Assembly: GCF_005938655.1 (NCBI RefSeq)
Contig: NZ_VCQT01000036.1
Coordinates: 1-64,000, forward strand
DNA from: Alloalcanivorax gelatiniphagus
Lineage (GTDB): Bacteria > Pseudomonadota > Gammaproteobacteria > Pseudomonadales > Alcanivoracaceae
Direction of reading: 5' to 3'
Length of the DNA: 64,000 nucleotides
Made by a program: the position numbers and the translations under genes. Positions 39,367 through 48,187 of the stretch are shown here, piece by piece (within the stretch, counting starts at the first letter, position 1; each line of letters opens with the position of its first letter). The notes beneath the pieces are model-generated. The model did no database searches. It was not told where the DNA came from and saw only the letters and a list, made by a program, of their open reading frames with translations.

Positions 39367-40182
39367 ATGAAGAAGCTGATCAACCGTGAAGCTGGCCCGG
39401 TGGGCCGTTGGGCCCTGGGACTGCTGCCCTTCGTGGTGCTGGTGGTGCTCTACCTGGTGGCCTCCGATGCCCGCCTGGCGGTCAACCCCAACGACAAGCT
39501 GCTGCCGGATATGGCCAGCTTCGTCGATGCGATCCAGCGCATGGCCTTCGAGCCCAGCAAGCGCACCGGCGAATACCTGCTCTGGCAGGACACCCTGGCG
39601 AGCCTGGGGCGGCTGGCCCTGGGCGTGGTGATCAGCGCCGGCATCGGCCTGGTGGTGGGCATCGCCACCGGTGCCCTGCCCCTGTTCCGCGCCGGCATCT
39701 CGCCGCTGGTCACCGGCCTGTCGCTGGTGCCACCGCTGGCGGTGCTGCCGATCCTGTTCATCGTGTTCGGTCTCGGCGAGCTCGCCAAGGTGATGCTGAT
39801 CATCATCGGCATCACCCCCTTTCTGATCCGTGATCTGCAGCAACGGGCGGAGGAAGTTCCCACCGAACAGATCATCAAGATGCAGACCCTGGGCGCCAAT
39901 ACCTGGCAGATCATTGCCCGCCTGATATGGCCCCAGGTGATGCCGCGACTGATCAGCGCGGTGCGCCTGTCGCTGGGCTCCGCCTGGCTGTTCCTGATCG
40001 CCGCCGAGGCCATCGCCGCCACCGAAGGGCTGGGCTACCGCATCTTCCTGGTGCGCCGCTACCTGGCCATGGATGTGATCCTGCCCTACGTGGCCTGGAT
40101 CACCTTCCTGGCATTCGCCATCGACTTCGCGCTCAAACGTTACTCCCAGTGGCGCTACCCCTGGTTCCACGGCACGCAATAA
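39367..40182 (+). CDS. ABC transporter permease (guanidine/urea-carboxylase-linked)
   Basis: The 271-residue inner-membrane protein has about six hydrophobic segments and the permease-to-ATPase coupling loop (QRAEEVPTEQIIKMQTLGANTWQII). It is of the NitT/TauT (BPD_transp_1) type, with AEAIAATEGLGYRIF near the end. It lies 25 bases after the binding-protein gene and 10 bases before the ATPase gene. Confidence 0.92.
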   Translation: MKKLINREAGPVGRWALGLLPFVVLVVLYLVASDARLAVNPNDKLLPDMASFVDAIQRMAFEPSKRTGEYLLWQDTLASLGRLALGVVISAGIGLVVGIATGALPLFRAGISPLVTGLSLVPPLAVLPILFIVFGLGELAKVMLIIIGITPFLIRDLQQRAEEVPTEQIIKMQTLGANTWQIIARLIWPQVMPRLISAVRLSLGSAWLFLIAAEAIAATEGLGYRIFLVRRYLAMDVILPYVAWITFLAFAIDFALKRYSQWRYPWFHGTQ

Positions 40183-40192
40183 GGAGACCGAT

Positions 40193-40978
40193 ATGGCTGC
40201 CATCGAGATCAAGAATCTTTGGAAAGAATACGGCCAGGACGTGGTCCTGGAGCGTCTTAACGCCAGCGTCGAGGAGGGCGAGTTCGTCACCGTGGTGGGC
40301 GCCTCCGGCTGCGGCAAGACCACCTTCCTGAAAATGATGCTGGGCACCGAAAGCCCGACCCGGGGCGAACTGCTGCTGGACGGCAAACCGATACCCGACG
40401 AACCGGATGAAACCCGGGGCATTGTGTTCCAGCGCTATTCGGTTCTGCCCCACCTTACCGCGGTGGAAAACGTGATGCTGGCCGGCGAACTGGAAAGCAG
40501 CCCCTGGCTGGGCCGGGTGTTCGGCGCCAAACGGCGCGCGCTGCGTGAGCAGGCCGAGGAAATGCTCGCCTCCGTGGGGCTGGATCAGGCGCTGCGCAAA
40601 TACCCCCACGAACTGTCCGGCGGCATGCAGCAACGGCTGGCGCTGGCCCAGGCGCTGATCAAGAAGCCGCGCATTCTGCTGCTGGACGAGCCCTTCGGCG
40701 CCCTGGACCCGGGCATCCGCCGTGACATGCACGAGCTGGTGCTGGACCTGTGGCGCGAACAGGACCTGACCGTGTTCATGATCACCCACGACCTGGCGGA
40801 GGGCTTCTTCCTCGGCACCCGCATGTGGGTGTTCGACAAGGAACGGCTCGACCCGCAAACCCCCGGCAGCTACGGCGCCCGTATCACCTACGACCTGCCG
40901 GTGGGCAACAGCGACAAAGGCACCCTGCAATCGATCTCCCAGAGCGTGGACTCCACCGCCCGCGTGCTGAGCGCCTGA
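40193..40978 (+). CDS. ABC transporter ATPase (guanidine/urea-carboxylase-linked)
   Basis: The 261-residue ATPase has Walker A GASGCGKTT, a Q-loop in GIVFQRYSVLP, signature LSGGMQQRLALAQAL, Walker B ILLLDEPFGALDP and the H-loop ITHDLAEGFFLG. It completes the importer encoded behind the riboswitch. An AAGGAG precedes the ATG. Confidence 0.95.
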   Translation: MAAIEIKNLWKEYGQDVVLERLNASVEEGEFVTVVGASGCGKTTFLKMMLGTESPTRGELLLDGKPIPDEPDETRGIVFQRYSVLPHLTAVENVMLAGELESSPWLGRVFGAKRRALREQAEEMLASVGLDQALRKYPHELSGGMQQRLALAQALIKKPRILLLDEPFGALDPGIRRDMHELVLDLWREQDLTVFMITHDLAEGFFLGTRMWVFDKERLDPQTPGSYGARITYDLPVGNSDKGTLQSISQSVDSTARVLSA

Positions 40979-41014
40979 CACTGATTCCCGCAACCAGAGC
41001 ACGAGGAACTCACC

Positions 41015-41761
41015 ATGCAAACCCCGCTCTACCAATACACCCTGCCCGGCGGCGCGCACTGGTCCTTCCGCATGCGCCGTGGCACCGCCCTGCGTCTCAC
41101 CGACCTGGAAGGCGGCGCCAACGTGGGCATGCTGTTCTATAACCCGGAGGAAAAACTGGAGCGCTACAACGCCCCGGACAGCCTCAAGGGCCAGCACACC
41201 TTCAAACTCACCAAAGGCAACTGCCTGTACTCGGACATGGGCCGGGTGTTCGCGTCCATCGTCGAGGACAGCTTCGGCTGGCACGACACCGTGTGCGGCA
41301 ACCTGCATCCGCAACAGGTGAAGGAAAAGTACGGCGAGCACCGCTACCAGGACCACCATAACGACTGGTACCTGAGCGGCCACACCAGCTTCCTCACCGA
41401 ACTGGCCAAGTACGGCCTCACCGAACGGGACCTGGCCGCCAACCTGAATCTGTTCAGCAAGGTGGCTACCGACGACGACGGCAAGATGTTCTTCGACCCC
41501 TCGGCGGCGAAAGCCGGCGCGCAAGTCACCTTGCGCTTCGAAATGGAAACCCTGGTGGTGATGCACACCTGCCCGCACCCGCTCAACCCGGCCAGCGAAT
41601 ACCCGAAAAAACCGGTGCACGTGGAAATGCTCAAGGCGGACCCGGTACAGCCGGACGACTACTGCCTGAACTTCCGCCCGGAGAACGGCCGCGCCTTCGA
41701 AAACAACCGGCTTTACTATCTGGAACCGGCTGCAGGCTTCAAGCCGCAAGCGACAAGCTGA
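41015..41761 (+). CDS. cgdA: Urea-carboxylase-associated protein 1 / carboxyguanidine deiminase subunit
   Basis: The 248-residue DUF1989-family protein has conserved segments [32 protein letters not shown] and [10 protein letters not shown], with His/Cys residues likely to bind metal. In guanidine-degrading bacteria this protein and its paralogue form the deiminase that turns carboxyguanidine into allophanate. Assignment of the letter A is by position. The last dozen codons are part of a heptad repeat arm, so the C-terminal tail ([10 protein letters not shown]) is probably repeat-derived. Confidence 0.88.
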   Translation: MQTPLYQYTLPGGAHWSFRMRRGTALRLTDLEGGANVGMLFYNPEEKLERYNAPDSLKGQHTFKLTKGNCLYSDMGRVFASIVEDSFGWHDTVCGNLHPQQVKEKYGEHRYQDHHNDWYLSGHTSFLTELAKYGLTERDLAANLNLFSKVATDDDGKMFFDPSAAKAGAQVTLRFEMETLVVMHTCPHPLNPASEYPKKPVHVEMLKADPVQPDDYCLNFRPENGRAFENNRLYYLEPAAGFKPQATS

Positions 41762-41806
41762 AAAACGGCACTCACCTGCTTGCAGCTTGAGGCTTGTAGC
41801 CCCTGA
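41729..41806. repeat. Heptad inverted-array element G, left arm inside coding sequence
   Basis: The left arm (41729-41761) reads GGCTGCA, GGCTTCA, AGCCGCA, AGCGACA, AGCTGA and encodes the C-terminus and stop of the upstream gene. The right arm (about 41777-41806), on the minus strand, reads GGCTACA, AGCCTCA, AGCTGCA, AGCAG. The spacer is 15 bases. CTTGT in the right arm (41793-41797) can pair with ACAAG (41812-41816), enclosing the next gene's RBS. Confidence 0.85.
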
Positions 41807-41816
41807 GGAGGACAAG

Positions 41817-42452
41817 ATGATCAAAGAAAGTTCACTAAAACCCGAAGACGCCGCTTTCCGGGAAACCGTGCCGGCCGGCGACTATTTCCTGAAAGTGGTG
41901 AAGAAAGGCGAGACCGTGCGGATACTCGATCTGGAAGGCAACCAGGCCGCCGACACCCTGTTTTTCAACGCCGACGACCCGGCCGAACGCTACAGTGCCG
42001 TGGACACCATCCGCGAGCAGGGCAACGTCTACCTGACCGCCGGCACCGTGCTGCGCTCTAACCGCAACCAGCCGATGCTGGAAATCACCGCCGACACCTG
42101 CGGCCGCCACGACACCCTGGGCGGCGCCTGCGCCACGGAAAGCAACACCGTGCGCTACGACCTGGAAAAACGCTGCATGCACGCCTGCCGCGACAGCTGG
42201 ATGCTGGCGATCAACGAGCACGAAGAGTACGGGCTGAGCAAGCGCGACATCGCCCACAACATCAATTTCTTCATGAACGTACCGGTCACCGCCGAGGGCG
42301 GGCTCACCTTCGAGGACGGTATTTCCGCGCCGGGCAAGTACGTGGAAATGAAAGCGCTGATCAACACCACCGTGCTGATTTCCAACTGCCCGCAGCTCAA
42401 CAACCCCTGCAACGGCTATAACCCCACACCCATTGAAGTGCTGATCTGGTAA
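41817..42452 (+). CDS. cgdB: Urea-carboxylase-associated protein 2 / carboxyguanidine deiminase subunit
   Basis: The 211-residue DUF1989 paralogue of the preceding protein has [44 protein letters not shown] and [19 protein letters not shown], rich in Cys/His likely to bind metal. It is expected to form a heteromer with the upstream protein. I chose the ATG at 41817 ([10 protein letters not shown]) with GAGGAG upstream; the frame extends further up only into repeat sequence. Confidence 0.9.
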   Translation: MIKESSLKPEDAAFRETVPAGDYFLKVVKKGETVRILDLEGNQAADTLFFNADDPAERYSAVDTIREQGNVYLTAGTVLRSNRNQPMLEITADTCGRHDTLGGACATESNTVRYDLEKRCMHACRDSWMLAINEHEEYGLSKRDIAHNINFFMNVPVTAEGGLTFEDGISAPGKYVEMKALINTTVLISNCPQLNNPCNGYNPTPIEVLIW

Positions 42453-42540
42453 CAGCGTTTTCCACCACGCCCCCGGGGACGACCCCGGCGCAAGGAAACA
42501 CAACGGCGGGACGGCCCGCCCAGGCAAGAGAGCCGACCTC

Positions 42541-45500
42541 ATGTTCAACAAGGTTTTGATCGCCAACCGCGGCGCCATCGCCACCCGCATCATCCGCACC
42601 CTCAAGGCATTGGGCGTTACCAGTGTGGCGGTGTACGCCGACGCGGACACCGAATCCCGGCACGTGGCCCTGGCGGACCAGGCGCTGTATCTCGGCGACG
42701 GCAACGCCGCGCAAACCTATCTGAACCAGGACAAGTTGTTCGCGCTGATGGCCGAGCACGGCATCGACGCGGTGCACCCCGGCTACGGCTTTCTCAGTGA
42801 AAATCCGGAATTCGTGGAGCGATGCGAACAGAACGGCATCGCTTTTATCGGCCCCACCGCGCAGCAGATGCGCGACTTCGGCCTGAAACACACCGCCCGC
42901 GCTCTGGCGGAAGCCAACGAGGTCCCCCTGCTGCCCGGCACCGACCTGCTGGACGACCCCGCCGCCGCGCTCAAAGCCGCCGAAGAGATCGGCTACCCGG
43001 TGATGCTCAAGAGCACCGCCGGCGGCGGCGGTATCGGCATGCAGATCTGCCACGACCGCGCCGGCCTGGAAAAGGCCTGGGACAGCGTGCGCCGGCTGAG
43101 CGCCAACAACTTCTCCAACGACGGCGTGTTCCTGGAAAAATACATCGAGCGCGCCCGCCACATCGAAGTGCAGGTATTCGGCGACGGCGCCGGCGGCGCC
43201 CTGGCCCTGGGCGAGCGCGATTGCTCCGCCCAGCGCCGCCACCAAAAAGTGCTGGAAGAAACCCCGGCCCCCAACCTGCCGGACGACGTGCGCGCCACCC
43301 TGCACGACACCGCCCGTCGCCTGGTGGCGGCGGTGGATTACCGCAACGCCGGCACGGTGGAATTTATCCTCGACCAGGACAGCAACCGCTTCTACTTTCT
43401 CGAAGTGAACACCCGCCTGCAGGTGGAACACGGCGTCACCGAGCAGGTATTCGGCATCGACCTGGTGCGCTGGATGGTAGAACTGGCCGCCGGCGAGCTG
43501 CCGCCCCTGGCGACCCTGGGCGAAGGGCTACAGCCGCGCGGCCATGCGCTGCAGGCGCGCCTGTACGCGGAAGACCCGAACAAGGATTTCCAGCCCAACG
43601 CCGGCCTGCTGACCACCGCCGAGTTCCCGGAAGCGGACGGCCAGGCCCTGCGCATCGACCACTGGATCGAACCGGGCCTGACCGTGTCGCCGCTGTACGA
43701 CCCGATGCTGGCCAAGCTGATCGTGTTCGAAGCGGACCGGGAAAGCGCGTTGGCCGCCCTGCAACGCACCCTGGAACGGACCTGCGTGGAGGGCATCGAA
43801 ACCAACCGCGACTATGTGCTGGCGATCCTCGCCGACAGCGTGTTCCAGAACGGCGAGATGACCACCCGCTACCTGAACGGTTTCGACTACCACCCCACCA
43901 CCCTGGACGTGCTCGCCGGCGGCACCCTGACCACGGTGCAGGATTACCCGGGCCGGCGCGGCTACTGGCCGATCGGCGTACCGCCGTCCGGCCCCTTCGA
44001 CGCGCTCAGCTTCCGCCTGGGCAACCGCCTGCTGGGCAACGCGGAAGACGCCGCCGGCCTGGAATTCACCCTTAACGGCCCGACCCTGCGCTTCAACCAT
44101 GGCACCCGCATCGCCCTCACCGGCGCGGACATGGGCGCCACCCTGGACGGCCAGCCGGTGGCCAACTACCAGGCGGTCCCGGTGGCCGCCGGCCAGACCC
44201 TCAAGCTCGGCAAGGTACAAGGCGACGGCGCCCGCGCCTATCTGACCATCGCCGGCGGCTTGCAGTGCCAGCCCTACCTGGGCTCGCGCAGCACCTTCAC
44301 TTTGGGGCAATTCGGCGGCCACGGCGGCCGCGCTATCCGCACCGGCGACGTGCTGCACTTCGACCCGGACCCGGCGGCGGACACCGCCCCGGTGACGGTG
44401 CCCGACAGCCTTAAACCGTCGCTGGGCGACAACTGGGAACTGCGTGTGATCTACGGCCCCCACGGCGCCCCGGACTTTTTCACCGACGACGATATGGGCA
44501 CCTTCTTCAGCGCCCACTGGCAGGTGCACTACAACTCCAGCCGCACCGGCATCCGCCTGGTGGGCCCGAAACCGCAATGGGCGCGCAGCGACGGCGGCGA
44601 AGCCGGCATGCACCCGTCCAACATTCACGACAACGCCTACGCCGTGGGCACCGTGGATTTCACCGGCGACATGCCGGTGATCCTGGGGCCGGACGGCCCG
44701 TCCCTGGGCGGCTTCGTGTGCCCGGCCACGGTGATCGCCGCGGACCGCTGGAAGCTGGGCCAGCTCAAGGCCGGCGACCGCATCCGCTTCGTGCCGCTGA
44801 GCCTGGAGGACGCCGACCGGCTGGCGGCGGAACAGGACGCCTGCCTGGCCGGGCTGAGCGCCCCGGCCCTGGACCCGGCGCCGGCCACCGTGACCACGCC
44901 CATCCTCGACCGCCTGGAAGAACAGGCAGACGGGCCGGAGGTGGTCTACCGCGCCGCCGGCGACCGCTACCTGCTGGTGGAATACGGCCCCCTGGAACTG
45001 GACCTGCGGCTGCGCTTCCGCGCCCACGCGCTGATGCTGTGGCTGGAACAACAACAGTTCGACGGCATTCTCGAACTGACCCCGGGCATCCGCTCCCTGC
45101 AGGTGCATTTCGAGCCGTCGGTGCTGCCGCGCCAGGCACTGCTGGAGACCCTGAAACGGGCGGAGCTGACCCTGGACAAGCAGGACGATCTGGAAGTGCC
45201 TTCGCGCATCGTCCACCTGCCGCTGAGCTGGGACGACGAGGCCTGCCGCCTGGCCATCGAGAAATACACCCAGTCGGTGCGCAAGGATGCGCCCTGGTGC
45301 CCCAGCAACATCGAGTTCATCCGCCGCATCAACGGCCTGGACAGTATCGACGAGGTAAAGAAAATCCTGTTCGAGGCCAGCTATGTGGTGATGGGCCTGG
45401 GCGATGTGTATCTTGGCGCGCCGGTGGCCACCCCCTACGACCCGCGCCACCGGCTGGTGACCACCAAGTACAACCCGGCCCGCACCTGGACCGCCGAAAA

Positions 45501-46134
45501 CTCGGTGGGCATCGGCGGCTCCTACCTGTGCGTGTACGGCATGGAAGGCCCCGGCGGCTACCAGTTCGTGGGCCGCACCTTCCAGATGTGGAACCGCTTC
45601 CATAAAACCGACGCCTTTACCCAGCCCTGGCTGCTGCGCTTCTTCGACCAGATCCGCTTCTACGAAGTGAGCGCCGAGGAGCTGCAACAAATCCGCCGTG
45701 ACTTCCCCAAGGGCCGCTACCCGTTCCGGGTGGAGGAAACCACCTTCAACCTGGGCGAATACCAGCGCTTCCTGGAAGACAACAACGCTTCGATCCGCGC
45801 CTTCACCGACGCCCGCAACCGGGCCTTCGACGAGGAGCTGCAACGCTGGGTGGAAAGCGGCCAGATCAATTTCGAATCCCAGCAGGACCTGAACGCGGAC
45901 GAAGCGGACAGCCTGCCCGAGGGCACCCCGGTGGAATCCCCCACCGCCGGCAACATCTGGAAGCTCAACGTGGCCGAGGGCGACACGGTGGAACAGGGTC
46001 AGGTGGTGGCGGTGCTGGAGTCCATGAAGATGGAAATCGAAGTGACCGCCCCGGAAGCCGGCAAGGTGGTGCACATCGCCCGCCAGGAGGGCCAGCAAAT
46101 CAATGCCGGCCAGGCGGTGATGATTCTCGGCTGA
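42541..46134 (+). CDS. Biotin-dependent urea/guanidine carboxylase
   Basis: The 1197-residue multidomain enzyme starts with a biotin carboxylase at residues 1 to about 450 (NRGAIATRIIRTLKALGV, GGGGIGMQ ATP-grasp loop, FLEVNTRLQVEHGVTE). A carboxyltransferase part follows, with a KipA/AHS2-type domain (from about 455, AGGTLTTVQDYPGRRGYW) and a KipI/AHS1-type domain (from about 800). A C-terminal biotinyl domain carries the biotin Lys1163 in ESMKMEI. It carboxylates guanidine or urea using ATP and bicarbonate. The riboswitch, transporter and deiminase pair favour guanidine; the specificity residue was not assigned by eye. The usual allophanate hydrolase does not follow. Confidence 0.95.
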   Translation: MFNKVLIANRGAIATRIIRTLKALGVTSVAVYADADTESRHVALADQALYLGDGNAAQTYLNQDKLFALMAEHGIDAVHPGYGFLSENPEFVERCEQNGIAFIGPTAQQMRDFGLKHTARALAEANEVPLLPGTDLLDDPAAALKAAEEIGYPVMLKSTAGGGGIGMQICHDRAGLEKAWDSVRRLSANNFSNDGVFLEKYIERARHIEVQVFGDGAGGALALGERDCSAQRRHQKVLEETPAPNLPDDVRATLHDTARRLVAAVDYRNAGTVEFILDQDSNRFYFLEVNTRLQVEHGVTEQVFGIDLVRWMVELAAGELPPLATLGEGLQPRGHALQARLYAEDPNKDFQPNAGLLTTAEFPEADGQALRIDHWIEPGLTVSPLYDPMLAKLIVFEADRESALAALQRTLERTCVEGIETNRDYVLAILADSVFQNGEMTTRYLNGFDYHPTTLDVLAGGTLTTVQDYPGRRGYWPIGVPPSGPFDALSFRLGNRLLGNAEDAAGLEFTLNGPTLRFNHGTRIALTGADMGATLDGQPVANYQAVPVAAGQTLKLGKVQGDGARAYLTIAGGLQCQPYLGSRSTFTLGQFGGHGGRAIRTGDVLHFDPDPAADTAPVTVPDSLKPSLGDNWELRVIYGPHGAPDFFTDDDMGTFFSAHWQVHYNSSRTGIRLVGPKPQWARSDGGEAGMHPSNIHDNAYAVGTVDFTGDMPVILGPDGPSLGGFVCPATVIAADRWKLGQLKAGDRIRFVPLSLEDADRLAAEQDACLAGLSAPALDPAPATVTTPILDRLEEQADGPEVVYRAAGDRYLLVEYGPLELDLRLRFRAHALMLWLEQQQFDGILELTPGIRSLQVHFEPSVLPRQALLETLKRAELTLDKQDDLEVPSRIVHLPLSWDDEACRLAIEKYTQSVRKDAPWCPSNIEFIRRINGLDSIDEVKKILFEASYVVMGLGDVYLGAPVATPYDPRHRLVTTKYNPARTWTAENSVGIGGSYLCVYGMEGPGGYQFVGRTFQMWNRFHKTDAFTQPWLLRFFDQIRFYEVSAEELQQIRRDFPKGRYPFRVEETTFNLGEYQRFLEDNNASIRAFTDARNRAFDEELQRWVESGQINFESQQDLNADEADSLPEGTPVESPTAGNIWKLNVAEGDTVEQGQVVAVLESMKMEIEVTAPEAGKVVHIARQEGQQINAGQAVMILG

Positions 46135-46205
46135 CCACGCTGGCTGTTGCCACCAGGACGCGGGCACCGCACAGTGCGCCCTGATCGAAAAGAAACGGGG
46201 GGTTT

Positions 46206-47171
46206 ATGGGACACACCGGATACCGGCTGGGCGTGATCGGTGCGCTGCTGACGCTGCTCGCCACACCGGCCTGGAGCCAACGGGACAACAGTATGGATTT
46301 CGAACACGTGATCGGTGGTCCGGCAGCGCCGGCGTTGCAGCCTTATCCGGCCCGGGACGGCACCACCCTGCACTACCGGGAATACGGCGACGGTGAGCCG
46401 GAACAGGTGATCGTGCTGCTGCACGGCTCCGGCTATCACAGCGCCTATCTGCAACCGCTCGCCGCCGGCCTTGCCGAGCACGGCGGCGTCCGCGTTTATA
46501 CGCCAGACCTGCGCGGCCACGGCCCGGCCCCGGCGCGCCGGGGCGATGTGGATTATATCGGCCAGCTCGAGGACGATCTGGACGACTTCCTGGGTCGGGT
46601 GCAACAGGCCCACCCGCGGGCGTCGTTGTTGCTGGCCGGCCATTCCAGCGGCGGCGGCCTGGCGATCCGCTACGCCGGCGGCGACCCGAAGGTGTCCGTG
46701 GACGGTTATATTCTGCTGGCGCCCTACATCCATCACAGCGCGCCCACCAGCGCGGAGAGCAACGCGGATTGGGCCAGCCCGAAAGTGCCGCGACTGATCC
46801 TGCTGGGCCTGTTGAATGGCGTCGGCATTACCGGCCTGAACCACCTCACCGTGATCGCATTCACTATGCCGGAAGCGGTGCGCAACGGCACCGAAACCCT
46901 GGCCTACAGCTACCGCCTGCAGACCTCCATGCACCCCCGCGACGACTACGGCGCGGACCTGGCGGCGCTGACCACGCCCACTCTGGTGCTGGCCGGCAGC
47001 GCCGACAGCAGCTTTAACAGCGACGCCTACGCGCCGCTGTTCCACGAGCACACCGATCAGGCCGAGGTCAAAGTGCTGGACGGTGTCGGCCACCTGGAAA
47101 TCATCAAGCGCCCCGAAACCCGCCAGGCCATCCAGGCATGGCTGGACACCCCCCGGCAAAACACCCCGTAG
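46206..47171 (+). CDS. Exported alpha/beta hydrolase
   Basis: The 321-residue protein has a signal peptide (GVIGALLTLLATPAWSQ) and an alpha/beta hydrolase domain with the oxyanion-loop motif LLHGSGYHS and the nucleophile elbow GHSSGGG. The acid is likely in AGSADSSFNSD and the catalytic His in DGVGHLEII. It resembles lysophospholipase-like esterases. It follows the carboxylase by 70 bases but is not an allophanate hydrolase, because it lacks the amidase signature. Its TAG stop lies inside a REP repeat. Confidence 0.85.
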   Translation: MGHTGYRLGVIGALLTLLATPAWSQRDNSMDFEHVIGGPAAPALQPYPARDGTTLHYREYGDGEPEQVIVLLHGSGYHSAYLQPLAAGLAEHGGVRVYTPDLRGHGPAPARRGDVDYIGQLEDDLDDFLGRVQQAHPRASLLLAGHSSGGGLAIRYAGGDPKVSVDGYILLAPYIHHSAPTSAESNADWASPKVPRLILLGLLNGVGITGLNHLTVIAFTMPEAVRNGTETLAYSYRLQTSMHPRDDYGADLAALTTPTLVLAGSADSSFNSDAYAPLFHEHTDQAEVKVLDGVGHLEIIKRPETRQAIQAWLDTPRQNTP

Positions 47172-47236
47172 GAGCGGCTTCAGCCGCGATTGGCGCGGGG
47201 TCGAAAGTGCGTAATCGCGGCTGAAGCCGCTCCTAC
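47168..47236. repeat. REP-like inverted pair closing two convergent genes
   Basis: The forward copy at 47168 supplies the TAG stop of the hydrolase on the plus strand. The inverted copy ending at 47236 supplies the TAG stop of murI on the minus strand. The pair could form a long hairpin and act as a bidirectional terminator. Confidence 0.88.
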
Positions 47237-48069
47237 GGGGTGGGGGACGGGGCCGGCAAGGGCAACGGTCGGGGCTCGCCAAAACCGAAGCCGGCGAAGC
47301 CGCGTATCAGGCCCGGGGACACCGGCCCGGTGGCCCAGGCCGAGTCGCCGGTGGTGTTTACGGCCGGCGGGAGGGTGTCCAGCACCTGCGCCACCCGGCG
47401 GGCGATGGCCGCGCCGGAGTCCACCCATTGCACCGGGCGCGGGGCGCGGGCGTCGAACCGGTCGCGCAGCAGCGGGAAATGGGTGCAGCCGAGCACCACG
47501 GTGTCCAGCCCCGCGTCGCGCCACAGCGGCGCCAGGCCCTGGTCCAGCCCCCGGTCGTCCAGGGGCTCACCGGCCAGCAGCCGCTCGGCTTGCTCCACCA
47601 GACCATCGGCGGCCACCCGCACCACGGTGCAGTGGCCGGCGAAGTCGTTGATCAATTTGTCCGTGTACGGGCGGGTAACGGTGGCGGAGGTGGCCAGCAG
47701 GCCGATCACGCCGCTGCCGCTGAGGGCGGCGGCGGGCTTGATGGCGGGCACGGTGCCCACCACCGGGATCGACAGGGCCGCGCGCAGAGCGTCCAGCGCC
47801 AGGGTACTGGCGGTATTGCAGGCCACCACCAGGGCGCGGGCGCCGCTGGCCGCCACCGCCGCCAGGCAAACCGCGACGATCCGTTGCACCAGCCAGTGGT
47901 CCGGCTTGGTGCCGTAGGGCATCGCCGCGTTGTCGCACACATAGGCCAGCGGCACCCCGGGCAGTTGCGCGCGCAGGGCGCGCACCACCGACAGCCCGCC
48001 CACGCCGGAATCAAAGATCAGCACGGGGGCGGCGGTGCAAGGCTCGGGCGACGGGGTGGATGAGGGCAT
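47233..48069 (-). CDS. murI: Glutamate racemase
   Basis: It makes D-glutamate for peptidoglycan in the cytoplasm. The 278-residue protein has the two catalytic cysteines in VVACNTAST and LGCTHFPLL, and the N-terminal FDSGVGGLSV motif. The C-terminal residues after about 262 are Pro-rich and run into a REP repeat, which supplies the stop. It is convergent with the exported hydrolase. Confidence 0.95.
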   Translation of the reverse strand: MPSSTPSPEPCTAAPVLIFDSGVGGLSVVRALRAQLPGVPLAYVCDNAAMPYGTKPDHWLVQRIVAVCLAAVAASGARALVVACNTASTLALDALRAALSIPVVGTVPAIKPAAALSGSGVIGLLATSATVTRPYTDKLINDFAGHCTVVRVAADGLVEQAERLLAGEPLDDRGLDQGLAPLWRDAGLDTVVLGCTHFPLLRDRFDARAPRPVQWVDSGAAIARRVAQVLDTLPPAVNTTGDSAWATGPVSPGLIRGFAGFGFGEPRPLPLPAPSPTP

Positions 48070-48187
48070 GGGGTTTCCGGACGGTGCTCCAGCAAGCCGT
48101 TGACGATGGCGGCGGCCAACGGGTTCTGTTCGCTTGGCCGCTAGCCGCTAAGAGTACCGCCACCGGCGTCCGGGAACAAAGGCCGGC

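Noticed and set aside
42541-46134. Plain urea carboxylase for urea degradation
   Set aside because: Kept only as an alternative: the upstream guanidine-I riboswitch and the deiminase pair point to guanidine, and the allophanate hydrolase usual for urea amidolyase is absent.
43528-46167. 879-codon minus-strand open frame opposite the carboxylase
   Set aside because: The carboxylase is unmistakable on the plus strand; the opposite frame is low-complexity His/Gly/Ala/Val.
46206-47171. Allophanate hydrolase completing the guanidine pathway
   Set aside because: The protein has a signal peptide and a GHSSGGG alpha/beta hydrolase elbow, not the Ser-cisSer-Lys amidase signature.
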